Source of the DNA: JBKQVT01 sp052139835
GTDB lineage: Bacteria; Planctomycetota; Planctomycetia; Pirellulales; Thermoguttaceae
Direction of reading: 5' to 3'
Length of the DNA: 24,343 nucleotides
NCBI GenBank assembly: GCA_052139835.1
Contig: JBKQVT010000208.1
Span: 1-24,343 of the forward strand
The notes below the pieces were generated by a model. The model had not been told where the DNA came from. It was given only the letters and a program-made list of their open reading frames with translations, and did no database searches. Shown one piece after another: positions 14,822 through 22,818 of this stretch (position 1 is its first letter; each line of letters begins with the position of its first letter). Made by a program: the position numbers and the translations under genes.

Positions 14822-15644
14822 CGTCGGTTCCTTCGCGCGCCGGCTCGGTGCGCCCGGCCAGCCCGTGCCGCCTGGCCAGATCAAAGAACAATTCGAGTCC
14901 CTGCCGCTGTCGCGCCGCCAGGCGAAAGGTGAGGTGATCGCGGAGGTAGGAGAGGCAGTCGGCCTCGGGGATGCCGACGCTCGGGGCGGCCTGCCGGGCG
15001 ATCTCGGCCAACCGCGTGAGGCCCTCGTCGCGGGCCGCCCCCAGCGTCGCGCTCGCGGCGTCCCATGTCGCGCCAGGCCGGGCCACCCACATGGCGAAGA
15101 CAAAGGGCAACCCGGTCCAGCGCGTCCACTCCTCGCCCAAGTCCCACACCGCCGCGAACTTCCCCTGCGGCGGCCGCATCCCCCGATCGCCGATCAGCAG
15201 CACCGCATCGGCCGCACAGTCGGCCGCGGCGGCGCCGATGGGCAACGGCTCCACGGCCGGCGCCAGGCCAAAACGCTCCTTCAACCAGATCCGCACCAGG
15301 GCCGCGCTGGTGCGCGATCCTTCGTCCAGCGCCAGCCGGCCGATCTCCGCCAGCGGCACGCGGCTATAGAGCCGGATGCTCCGCACCGGGCCCTCGCTGG
15401 CGATGCAGGCGTCGGAGACGATCGTCGCGCCGGGATTGCGGAGATACTCGATCGAGGGCACCAGGGCCACGTCCAATCGCCCCGCCGCCAGGGCGTCGGC
15501 CAGCCGGCTGGGCAGATCGGTGACGATGCGGGCGGCGGGGTGGATCAGCGGCGGCAGGCAGAACGTCAGCGGCCAGGCGTTCAGGTAGCGGACCGCGCCG
15601 ATGCGTACCCCCGCCGGCTGCCGGCGGCCCATTTCTTCCGACAT
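14790..15644 (-). CDS. mqnA: Chorismate dehydratase
   Basis: MqnA converts chorismate to 3-[(1-carboxyvinyl)oxy]benzoate, the first step of the futalosine pathway to menaquinone. The 284-residue protein has a periplasmic-binding-like fold with family motifs IGAVRYLNAWPL, DVALVPSIEYL, SRTSAALVRIWLKERF, AVLLIGDRGM and DLGEEWTRWTGLPFVFAMWVA. The start at 15644 has AAGGGA seven bases upstream. It is the first gene of an mqnA-mqnC unit. mqnB, mqnD and mqnE are not in this window. Confidence 0.93.
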   Translation of the reverse strand: MSEEMGRRQPAGVRIGAVRYLNAWPLTFCLPPLIHPAARIVTDLPSRLADALAAGRLDVALVPSIEYLRNPGATIVSDACIASEGPVRSIRLYSRVPLAEIGRLALDEGSRTSAALVRIWLKERFGLAPAVEPLPIGAAAADCAADAVLLIGDRGMRPPQGKFAAVWDLGEEWTRWTGLPFVFAMWVARPGATWDAASATLGAARDEGLTRLAEIARQAAPSVGIPEADCLSYLRDHLTFRLAARQRQGLELFFDLARRHGLAGRTEPAREGTDVVFHHRKLAG

Positions 15645-15670
15645 GATTCGATCCCTTGGCGAAACACGTT

Positions 15671-15698
15671 ATTATAGGGGCTCGCTCACGGTTGCGAA
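15671..15698 (-). promoter_or_regulatory. Likely mqnAC promoter
   Basis: Minus strand TTCGCA (15698-15693, 4/6) and TATAAT (15676-15671, 6/6) are spaced by 16 bases. The transcription start would be about 20 bases before the mqnA ATG, leaving room for the AAGGGA ribosome binding site. Confidence 0.5.
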
Positions 15699-15877
15699 AG
15701 CGAGGCGGTTGCCGAAAAATCGCGACAGTCCCCGCATCCGGCAAATGCCCTACAATCGGCGCGGCGGTCGCGGCAGGGTTGTCTTCCACCAATAAGCTAA
15801 AGTTGCTAGGGAGTTTTGTTGCGGAGGGTCGTCGCCCTACGAACTACGGACACGGCCGCCCTGGACTTCTATTTCTC

Positions 15878-17386
15878 ATGCCTGACAACCATCCTTCCAC
15901 GTGCGAGACGGACTGCGGCAGTCCCCGGGAACTGCCCGGGGGACTGGCCAGCGGGGCGATCGTCCAGGGCGGCGCCACCGCCGCGGCGCGCGCGAAGCAA
16001 CAGGACCTCGACAGCGTCATCCGGCGGATCAAGACGCTGACCGCGCAGGTCAGCGGCTCGGCCGGGCACGAGGAAGCCCCCGCGGCCCAGCCGCAGCGGC
16101 AACCGCACACGGAAGCCCGCCGGGTAAACGATTTCCTCCCCGTCGAGCCGGAATCGTTCCGCGGCGCCGGGCTGACGGAAACGATGGTCGAGTCGCTGGT
16201 CTTGAAGTTTCTTTTGGCCCGCGGCGACAGTTCGGGCCGCGAGATCGCCGACCAGGTGAAGCTCCCCTTCATTCTCATCGACGAGTTGTTGCGGTCCCTG
16301 AAGAGCGATCAAATGGTGACGCTCCGCGGCTCGGCGGCGATGAACGATTTTCAATATCAACTGTCGGACCTGGGCCGCGAGCGTGCCCGCCGCTACAGCG
16401 CGCACTGCACCTATTTCGGCGCCGCCCCCGTGTCGCTGCCCGACTACGTGGCCAGCGTCAAGGCGCAAACGCTGGCCGGGCAACAGCCCAAGGCCGAGCA
16501 CCTGGCCGAGGCCTTCGCCGACCTGCTGCTGAGCCGCCAACTCCTCGACCGCCTGGGCCCGGCGATCAACTCCGGCCGGGGACTGTTCCTCTACGGGGCG
16601 CCGGGCAACGGCAAGACCAGCATCGCCGAGCGGGTGACCGGCGTCTTCGGACAGGATATCTGGATCCCCCGCGCCCTGGGCGTCGACGGCGACATCATCC
16701 GCGTCTACGACCCGTCGAATCACGAGGAACTCCCCGTGGAGCCCTGCCACGGCGTCTACGAGCAGCGGAAGATCGACCGGCGCTGGGTCCGCGTCCGCCG
16801 GCCCACCTTGGTGACCGGCGGCGAGTTGACCATGTCCTCGCTGGAGGTGACGGTCAACACCGCCACCGGCGTCTGCGAGGCCCCGCTGCAACTGAAGAGC
16901 AATTGCGGCACCTTGGTGATCGACGACTTCGGCCGCCAGAGGGTTAAGATCCACGAATTATTGAATCGTTGGATCCTGCCCCTGGAAAAGCGCTACGATT
17001 TTCTCAACCTGCCCAACGGCAAAAAGATTGAGGTGCCCTTCGACCAGCTCATCATCTTCTCCACGAACCTGGAGCCGCGGAGCCTGGTGGACGAGGCCTT
17101 TTTGCGCCGCATCCCCTACAAGATCGAAATCCCCGATCCCAGCGAGGACGAGTTCCGCGCGTTGTTCAAGATGATGGCGGCCAAGCTCGGCTGCACGTAT
17201 CACGGGGAACCGATCCAGCGGCTGATCGAGAAGCATTATCGGCAGACGGGCCGGCCGTTTCGCTTCTGCCATCCCCGCGACCTGCTCATGCAGGTTCGCA
17301 GCTTCTGCGCCTACAAGGGCCTGCCGCTGGAAATCACCGACGAGTATCTGGATCAGGCGGTGGCGAATTACTTCGCGGTGATGTGA
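15878..17386 (+). CDS. AAA ATPase with N-terminal winged-helix-like domain
   Basis: A 502-residue predicted ATPase of unknown role. Residues 1-95 are polar and probably disordered. About 100-175 look like a winged helix (GLTETMVESLVLKFLL ... SGREIADQVKLPFILIDELLRSLKSDQMVTLRG). An AAA module follows: Walker A GAPGNGKTS at 240-248, Walker B TLVIDDFG at 345-352, sensor 1 LIIFSTNLEP at 391-400 and a basic finger-like FLRRIPYKI at 409-417. About 65-90 residues of extra sequence (255-340) lie between Walker A and B. The ATG at 15878 is chosen because the frame upstream has no protein-like composition; no ribosome binding site is obvious. It is divergent from mqnA and convergent with bamA, with no partner gene. 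I recall similar ATPases in planctomycetes but cannot name a function. Confidence 0.78.
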   Translation: MPDNHPSTCETDCGSPRELPGGLASGAIVQGGATAAARAKQQDLDSVIRRIKTLTAQVSGSAGHEEAPAAQPQRQPHTEARRVNDFLPVEPESFRGAGLTETMVESLVLKFLLARGDSSGREIADQVKLPFILIDELLRSLKSDQMVTLRGSAAMNDFQYQLSDLGRERARRYSAHCTYFGAAPVSLPDYVASVKAQTLAGQQPKAEHLAEAFADLLLSRQLLDRLGPAINSGRGLFLYGAPGNGKTSIAERVTGVFGQDIWIPRALGVDGDIIRVYDPSNHEELPVEPCHGVYEQRKIDRRWVRVRRPTLVTGGELTMSSLEVTVNTATGVCEAPLQLKSNCGTLVIDDFGRQRVKIHELLNRWILPLEKRYDFLNLPNGKKIEVPFDQLIIFSTNLEPRSLVDEAFLRRIPYKIEIPDPSEDEFRALFKMMAAKLGCTYHGEPIQRLIEKHYRQTGRPFRFCHPRDLLMQVRSFCAYKGLPLEITDEYLDQAVANYFAVM

Positions 17387-17388
17387 GA

Positions 17389-17460
17389 GGGGCCAGGGGC
17401 CAGGGACTAGGTTCAACCCTCTAAGCTCTAAGTTCTAAGAACTAAGTGCTTAGTGCTTAC
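17389..17460. repeat. Two adjacent heptamer arrays between AAA ATPase and bamA genes
   Basis: First, GGGGCCA twice and GGGACTA (17389-17409) start two bases after the ATPase TGA. Second, CTCTAAG twice, TTCTAAG, AACTAAG, TGCTTAG and TGCTTAC (17419-17460) contain the bamA stop (TAA on the minus strand, 17457-17459). The second array can form small hairpins, for example AGTTC-TAA-GAACT at 17431-17443 and ACTAA-GTGC-TTAGT at 17441-17454. Confidence 0.85.
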
Positions 17461-20400
17461 CGACTCCAGCCCACGGAGAAGCTGAAGACCTGGGTCACGT
17501 CGCCGGCCTGCTTGAGCACGGGAAAGCCGAAGTCCAGGGCGATGGGGGCCGGCCCCATCTGGGGAATGGCGATCCGTAGGCCGAAACCGGGGGCCACGCG
17601 GATCCGGTCCGACCAATTGCTCACCGTGGGCTCCACTGTGCCGGCATCCACGAACAACACCGCCCGCAGCATGTCGTCCTGCGTGATGGGGAACATGTAC
17701 TGGGCGCTGGTGAGCAACTCGAAGTCGCCGCCGACGGCCACGCCGGTGGCCGGATCGAGGGGGGAGACGCCGCGGTATTCGAAGCCGCGGAGCGAGGAGA
17801 AGCCGCCGGCGTAGTAGCGCTCGTAGATCGGCGTGTTGTCGCCGCTGAACCCCACCTGCGCCGACAGGCTCAGCACCCGGCAACCGGTGTGATCGGCCCG
17901 CTCGAAGAGGCGGAAGAATTGGGTCACTTCCGCCTCCACGTGGGGATAGGTGTAGGAGCCGGTGACCTCTTCGAAGGAGACCCGCAGCAAATGGCCCTCG
18001 GTGGCCAGGCAGTCGTTGTCGCGGGTATTGTGGGCCAGGCTCACCCCGAAGCCGTACAAGGCGTTGTTGCCCAAGACCTGTTCCAGCGCCACCGGGGTGG
18101 GCACGACGGGATTGCTGACGTTGACATTGAAGCCGCGGAAGGCGACCGAGGCCGTCAGGTCGTGGGTGATCTGGTAGCCCAGACCGATGCTGCCCCCCTC
18201 GCGTCCTTCCGTCCATTGATCGTAGAGGCGGTCGTAGTAGACGCCGCTGAGGCTCATGCCGACGGCGCGGTTTTCCAGGTTGAACAGGTACGGCTGCGCG
18301 TAGAGGACCGAGTAGCGCTGCAGCTCGGTGCCGGGAACGAGTTCGACGCGGAAGTGCTCGCCCTGGCCGCGGAAGGCCGAGCCGTTGCGGACGTCCTCCC
18401 ACGAGGTGGGCCAGCGGGTCCAGTCGAAATTCTGCTCGTCCAAGGTGATATTGCCGACCAGGCCGGCGTCGGAGTTCACGCCCACGCCCACCTGGACCCG
18501 CCCGGTCTGCCCCTCTTCGGCGCTGATCCTGGGATCCAGCACGGAAAACGGCTCGCCGTTGGGCGAGGGCTCCGTCAAGCTCGAGCCGGGGCCGAGAATG
18601 GGACCCGGCGGTAGCCCCCAACCGGCCGGACCAGGGGGCACAGACGGCGGCGGATAGCCGTAGGGCGCCGGCGGCGGCGGATACGGGTTGTATCCCCCCG
18701 GGGCCGGCGGATAGCCGTTCGGGGCCGGTGGCGGCGGATACGGGTTGTATCCCCCCGGGGCCGGCGGATAGCCGTTCGGGGCCGGTGGCGGCTGATAACC
18801 ATTGGCTGGCGGCGGCTGATAGGGATTCGGCGCCGGTGGCTGATAAGGGTTCGGGGCCGGTGGCGGCTGATAGGCGTTTGCCGGCGGCGGCTGATAGGCG
18901 TCCGCTGCCGGGGTCGCGGCAGGACCTGAGGCTTGTGCATATTGTCCGCTGCCGGGCCAGGGATTGGACGTCACAGCCGACGACGAGATCGGCGCCGGTT
19001 GCGAAACCGCCGCAAACGAGGCCGGCCGCTGCACGGGTGCATATTGCTGCGGCGGGGCGTATTGCTGCGGCGGGGCGTACTGCGGCGAAGAATACTGCGA
19101 CGACGGCGGCGCGACCTGTTGCTGGGGCGCCGGCCACTGCGAGGCCGGACTTCCGGTCGGCGCTGGAGAAGCCGCTGGCGGGCTCGGCGAATTGCCGGCC
19201 GGGGCAGCCGGCGTGTAGGCGGGACCCGGCGGAGGCAGGGGCTCTTCCGCCGGCGTGAATTCGGGACGGGAAACTCCGCCGTCGCCGCTCCATTGGCCGC
19301 GGATGACCAACGGCGGCTCCGCCGCCTGGGGGACGGGCTGGGCCGACGGCGGCCAACTCGAATCGGCCGGCGGCGGCAGCGGAACGCCGACCGGGCCGAA
19401 CTGAGGGGTGCCACGGTTGGCTTGTCCAACCGTGTTTCCGGCACTGCTGGACAAGCCAGCAGTGGCACCAATAGTGCCATACTGGCCGGGCGTGGCGGAC
19501 TCCGGCGCTTGCGACGGTCTGGCCGTCCCGTCGGCGGCCGGCCGAATCGGCGCCGGCGGCAGCAAGGTGATCCCCAACGCGCGCTCCGCCCGCCGCGCGT
19601 CCGCGACGCTGTTGTACTGGTAGACCACGTCGACCGTGCGGTCGCCCCCGGCCGGCGAGGGATCGGGGCTCTGGCCGCGGTAGCCGTTGTGAGGCTCCTC
19701 GGCTAGTTGTTGTTCCTCCTCCCCTTCGCCGTTGTCCGGCATGCCCGGCTTGTTCAGCGCGATCTTCGGCGGATAGCCCTTGGTCGGATCGGCCAGGTAG
19801 AGCCCCGAGGCCTTCAGCCGCCGCTCGCTGTCGCGGATCTCGCGCATGTCGGCGATGTCGCCTGTCTGGAACGAGAGGCGGTTCAGCACGGTGGTGATTT
19901 GCGTGTGGGGATTCTCCCCCTTGATTTCCACGATGATGCGGCCGATGCGGTAGCGCGGGCCCTCGTGGATGTTGTAGACCAGATCGACCTGTCCCGGCTT
20001 ATCGAGATAGCGGAGGTCGCCTCTCACGTCGGTCTTCACGTAACCGATGGTGCCGTACTTGTCCTGGAGCCGGAAAACGTCGGCGTTGAACTGCCCCTGG
20101 TCGAAGGGCTTGCCGGCGGCGAGTTTCAGCTTCGCCATCAACTCCTGGTTGGAGAACCTCGTGTTGCCGACGACGCCGATGCTGCGGATGATCGAGCGGA
20201 TGCCTTCGTCCACCACGAAGCGGACCGTCACCCAACGCTGATCTTCGCTGTATTCCAGTTCGCGGCCGACGCGGGCCTGAAAGAAGCCCAGGCCGCGGTA
20301 ATAGGCGGTGATCCGCTGGCAGTCCTCGTCGATCTGCTTCAAATCAAGGTCGCCGCCGAAGAAGCGAATGCGGAGGAAGCACGCCGAGGTCTTGGGTATG

Positions 20401-21173
20401 GTCATCCAGATGTGCGCTCCGCTGACAACCTTGGCACCGACGACCTCGACCGCCCGGACCTTGATCTCGGGCCCTTCGTCGATCATGTAGACGGCGCGGA
20501 GCTGGCCCGGCTTGTTCCCCTCGACGACGGTGACGCGGACCTTGCTGTAACCATTCTTATGATAGTAGTCTTCCAGGCGGCGGCGGCCTTCGTCGATCAC
20601 GTAGGGATCGGCGGCATCGCCCGGCTTGAGTTTCAACTCCTTCATCAGCGTCCCGGTCTTATACTTTGCGTTGCCGAGGATGACGACTTCCTTGAGGATG
20701 GGCTGCTCGACCAGGTAGAAGATGACCAGCCGGCCGCCAGGGACGCGCTTATACGTCGCCTTGACGCTGACGAACATCCGCATCTTCTCCAGCCGGCGGA
20801 TGTCGCTCTGGATGAGTTCCGGATCGTAGGGCCGCCCGACGTGGGTGTGAATCTCCGCGAGGATTTTCTCCAGGGTCACTGCCCGGTTGCCTTTGACCTG
20901 GATTCCCCGCACGATTTCGTCGGGGCTGTCCTGGGGGACCATGGGCGGCCGCCCCCAGAGGGACCCGCCGGCAGGCGGCGAAGGCCCGTAGGGCCCCAGG
21001 GCAGCCGGACCGCCGGGGCCGCCGGGGGACGGCGGTGGCGGCGGTGACCACTGGTACGGACCGCCCGGCGAGGACTGGGCCCAAAGCAGCGGACCGCTGG
21101 CGATCATCAGCACCACCGGCGCAGCGAACCGCACCAAGGCGACATAACGCGGACCGACGGTCGGCTTAGCCAT
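17457..21173 (-). CDS. bamA: Outer membrane assembly factor BamA (Omp85) with long Pro-rich linker
   Basis: BamA inserts beta-barrel proteins into the outer membrane. The 1238-residue protein is much longer than the usual 750-850. Residues 1-33 are a signal peptide, followed by a Gly/Pro-rich stretch to about 75. Five POTRA-like domains occupy about 80-480, starting at DEIVRGIQVKGNRAV and ending with the fifth (YRIGRIIVEIKGENPHTQITTVL). Residues about 540-880 are a proline, tyrosine, alanine and glutamine rich low-complexity linker. About 885-1238 is the barrel, with the conserved loop-6 motif SLRGFEYRG (the VRGF-type signature). The ATG at 21173 gives a clean signal peptide; the frame is open to 21257 but that extension is unlikely. 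The stop lies in a heptamer array. A 63-bp palindrome is embedded in the linker coding sequence. dnaB lies upstream on the same strand. Confidence 0.9.
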   Translation of the reverse strand: MAKPTVGPRYVALVRFAAPVVLMIASGPLLWAQSSPGGPYQWSPPPPPSPGGPGGPAALGPYGPSPPAGGSLWGRPPMVPQDSPDEIVRGIQVKGNRAVTLEKILAEIHTHVGRPYDPELIQSDIRRLEKMRMFVSVKATYKRVPGGRLVIFYLVEQPILKEVVILGNAKYKTGTLMKELKLKPGDAADPYVIDEGRRRLEDYYHKNGYSKVRVTVVEGNKPGQLRAVYMIDEGPEIKVRAVEVVGAKVVSGAHIWMTIPKTSACFLRIRFFGGDLDLKQIDEDCQRITAYYRGLGFFQARVGRELEYSEDQRWVTVRFVVDEGIRSIIRSIGVVGNTRFSNQELMAKLKLAAGKPFDQGQFNADVFRLQDKYGTIGYVKTDVRGDLRYLDKPGQVDLVYNIHEGPRYRIGRIIVEIKGENPHTQITTVLNRLSFQTGDIADMREIRDSERRLKASGLYLADPTKGYPPKIALNKPGMPDNGEGEEEQQLAEEPHNGYRGQSPDPSPAGGDRTVDVVYQYNSVADARRAERALGITLLPPAPIRPAADGTARPSQAPESATPGQYGTIGATAGLSSSAGNTVGQANRGTPQFGPVGVPLPPPADSSWPPSAQPVPQAAEPPLVIRGQWSGDGGVSRPEFTPAEEPLPPPGPAYTPAAPAGNSPSPPAASPAPTGSPASQWPAPQQQVAPPSSQYSSPQYAPPQQYAPPQQYAPVQRPASFAAVSQPAPISSSAVTSNPWPGSGQYAQASGPAATPAADAYQPPPANAYQPPPAPNPYQPPAPNPYQPPPANGYQPPPAPNGYPPAPGGYNPYPPPPAPNGYPPAPGGYNPYPPPPAPYGYPPPSVPPGPAGWGLPPGPILGPGSSLTEPSPNGEPFSVLDPRISAEEGQTGRVQVGVGVNSDAGLVGNITLDEQNFDWTRWPTSWEDVRNGSAFRGQGEHFRVELVPGTELQRYSVLYAQPYLFNLENRAVGMSLSGVYYDRLYDQWTEGREGGSIGLGYQITHDLTASVAFRGFNVNVSNPVVPTPVALEQVLGNNALYGFGVSLAHNTRDNDCLATEGHLLRVSFEEVTGSYTYPHVEAEVTQFFRLFERADHTGCRVLSLSAQVGFSGDNTPIYERYYAGGFSSLRGFEYRGVSPLDPATGVAVGGDFELLTSAQYMFPITQDDMLRAVLFVDAGTVEPTVSNWSDRIRVAPGFGLRIAIPQMGPAPIALDFGFPVLKQAGDVTQVFSFSVGWSR
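18681..18794 (-). repeat. 57-bp tandem duplication in the bamA linker
   Basis: Two copies of a 57-base unit (18681-18737 and 18738-18794) are identical over the first 55 positions. They encode two copies of a 19-residue PPPPAPNGYPPAPGGYNPY unit. The near identity suggests a recent duplication. Shorter YQPPPAPN-type units flank it. Confidence 0.85.
19407..19469. repeat. BIME-like double hairpin embedded in the bamA coding sequence
   Basis: Outer ends GGTGCCAC (19407-19414) and GTGGCACC (19462-19469) are inverted. Between them lie two perfect 9-bp hairpins, CACGGTTGG-CTTGT-CCAACCGTG (19412-19434) and CACTGCTGG-ACAAG-CCAGCAGTG (19442-19464). Their loops are reverse complements of each other. 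The element is thus two palindromic units in opposite orientation, as in bacterial BIMEs. At 63 bp it is exactly 21 codons and keeps the bamA frame open, encoding a Gly/Ser/Ala-rich stretch. Confidence 0.8.
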
Positions 21174-21307
21174 CGAGCCTGGTTCCGGGAGAGCGAGGGC
21201 AAGGACAGGAAGAGGAGATTCGAAAGATGCGTGTAAATACCTGAATTGGCCGTCCAAGACAAGGCGGAAAACAGGGGGGCCTTGCCTGCAACCCTGGAAC
21301 TGACATT

Positions 21308-21370
21308 ATAGGTCCCATGGGTCCCATAAGTCCCATGGGACTTATGGGAGGTATGGGACCTATGGGACCT
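21308..21370. repeat. Seven 9-base units forming a 56-bp palindrome upstream of bamA
   Basis: Seven nonamers: ATAGGTCCC, ATGGGTCCC, ATAAGTCCC, then ATGGGACTT, ATGGGAGGT and ATGGGACCT twice. The first three are inverted relative to the rest, so 21308-21335 pairs with 21336-21363 with three mismatches about a CCCATGGG centre. It lies between the dnaB stop (21388) and the bamA start. On the minus strand a perfect TATAAT (21310-21305) begins at the palindrome's edge and could be the bamA minus-10 box, with the palindrome over the minus-35 region. Confidence 0.88.
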
Positions 21371-21387
21371 ATGCCGTGCCCACCCCC

Positions 21388-22818
21388 TCAGAAATCCTCG
21401 CCCGCCGGCTCAAATTCCTCGTACGGCTTCTGCGAGAAGGTCTCGAAGCGCGTGTACTTGTCGAACCAGGCCAGCTTGATGTCCACGCCCGCCTGGCCGT
21501 TCCGCTGCTTGGCCACCAGGATGTCGGCCTGGCCCTGGATGTTCAACTCCTGGGCTTCCTCGCGGGAATGATACATCTCCTCGCGGTTGATGAACATCAC
21601 CACGTCGGCGTCCTGCTCGATGGCCCCCGACTCGCGGAGGTGGCTCAGCTTGGGACGATGGTCCTCCTTGCCCGCCTCCACCTGCCGGTTCAATTGGGCC
21701 AGGCAAAGCAGGGGGATGTTCAACTCGCGGGCGAGGCATTTCAGCCGCCGGGCCATCTTCGCCACCTGCTCTTGCCGCGGGTCGCGGGGATCGTCGGGCT
21801 GGATCAGTTGCAGGTAGTCGATCACCAAAAAGCCCAGGTCCTGCTTCCGCTTCAGCCGCCGCGCACAGGCGGCAATCTCCGTCACCGTGCGGGCCGGCGT
21901 GTCGTCGATAAACAGCGGCGCCTTGCTCAAGTGGGCCGAGGCCTCGATCAGCTTCTTGCGTTCTTCCGCCGAGACGAACCCGCTGCGGAACTTGCCGGCG
22001 TCGATGCGGCCTTGCGAGCACAACAGCCGCTGCGCCAACTCCAGCCGCGCCATTTCCAGGCTCACAAACAAGGTCGGCACCCCCGCCTCGATGGCCACAT
22101 ATTCGGCGATGTTGGTGGCCAGCGCGGTCTTGCCCATGCTCGGCCGCGACGCCAAGATGACCAACTCCGAGGCGTGCAGCCCGCCGGTCAGGGCGTCGAG
22201 GTCGCGGAAACCGGTGGGGATGCCGCCCCCCTCGCCGCGTTCCAGCCGGGCGTCGATCCGCTCGAAGGCCTCGACCAGCACGTCGTGGATGTTGAACACC
22301 TGGTCGCTGGTGCGGCGGTCGCGGACGGCGAAGATCTTTTCCTCCGCCCGGTTGACCGCGTCGCGAACCTCCATGCCGGGGTCCCATGCCTCCTGGAGGA
22401 TCTCGGTGCTGGCGTGGATCAGGGCCCGCAGGATCGCCTTCTGGCGGACGATCTCCGCGTAGTGCATGACGTTGGCCGCATAGGGAACCGACTGCAGGAC
22501 CTCGGCCAGGTAGGCGGTCCCGCCGACCGCCTCCAGCTCGCCGGCCTGGCGCAGGCGCTCGACCAGCAGCGTGGTGTCGATCCGCTTCCCCTCGTCGTGC
22601 AGGGCGAGGATATGCGTGTAAAGCTTCTGATTGGCGTCGGCGTAGAAGTCGTCGGCGTGGAGTTCCAACGCCGCCTCGTCGCACATCTGGGGGTCCAACA
22701 GCAGGCTGCCCAGCACGCCCCGCTCCGCCTCCAGGTTCTGCGGGGGCAGGCGGTCGAGAATCTCGGAAGCGGCCCGCGCGCGGGGGTGCGGGGTGTCGAT
22801 TCGGTCCGCGGTTGCCAT
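21388..22818 (-). CDS. dnaB: Replicative DNA helicase DnaB
   Basis: DnaB is the hexameric helicase that unwinds DNA at the replication fork. The 476-residue protein has the N-terminal primase-interacting domain (PPQNLEAERGVLGSLL, about 25-130) and a RecA-like C-terminal domain. Walker A is SRPSMGKTA at 224-232, Walker B is VIDYLQLI at 332-339, and the conserved LSHLRESGAIEQDADVVMFI block is at 391-410. The arginine-finger region AKQRNG is near 436. No intein is present. The start at 22818 (MATADRIDTP) is preferred over an in-frame extension to 22980 because the conserved domain begins near residue 25. It is divergent from the aminotransferase gene; bamA lies 214 bp downstream. Confidence 0.96.
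   Translation of the reverse strand: MATADRIDTPHPRARAASEILDRLPPQNLEAERGVLGSLLLDPQMCDEAALELHADDFYADANQKLYTHILALHDEGKRIDTTLLVERLRQAGELEAVGGTAYLAEVLQSVPYAANVMHYAEIVRQKAILRALIHASTEILQEAWDPGMEVRDAVNRAEEKIFAVRDRRTSDQVFNIHDVLVEAFERIDARLERGEGGGIPTGFRDLDALTGGLHASELVILASRPSMGKTALATNIAEYVAIEAGVPTLFVSLEMARLELAQRLLCSQGRIDAGKFRSGFVSAEERKKLIEASAHLSKAPLFIDDTPARTVTEIAACARRLKRKQDLGFLVIDYLQLIQPDDPRDPRQEQVAKMARRLKCLARELNIPLLCLAQLNRQVEAGKEDHRPKLSHLRESGAIEQDADVVMFINREEMYHSREEAQELNIQGQADILVAKQRNGQAGVDIKLAWFDKYTRFETFSQKPYEEFEPAGEDF

Noticed and set aside
15745..15760. TACAAT as minus-10 box for the AAA ATPase gene
   Set aside because: No acceptable minus-35 hexamer at 16-18 bases, and it is over 100 bases from the chosen start.
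18681..18930. CRISPR-like repeats
   Set aside because: The repeats are contiguous, in frame, encode a proline-rich linker and have no spacers.
21317..21571. Short frame encoding repeated Met-Gly-Pro units over the nonamer palindrome
   Set aside because: The peptide repeat is only a translation of the palindromic DNA repeat and then runs antisense to dnaB.
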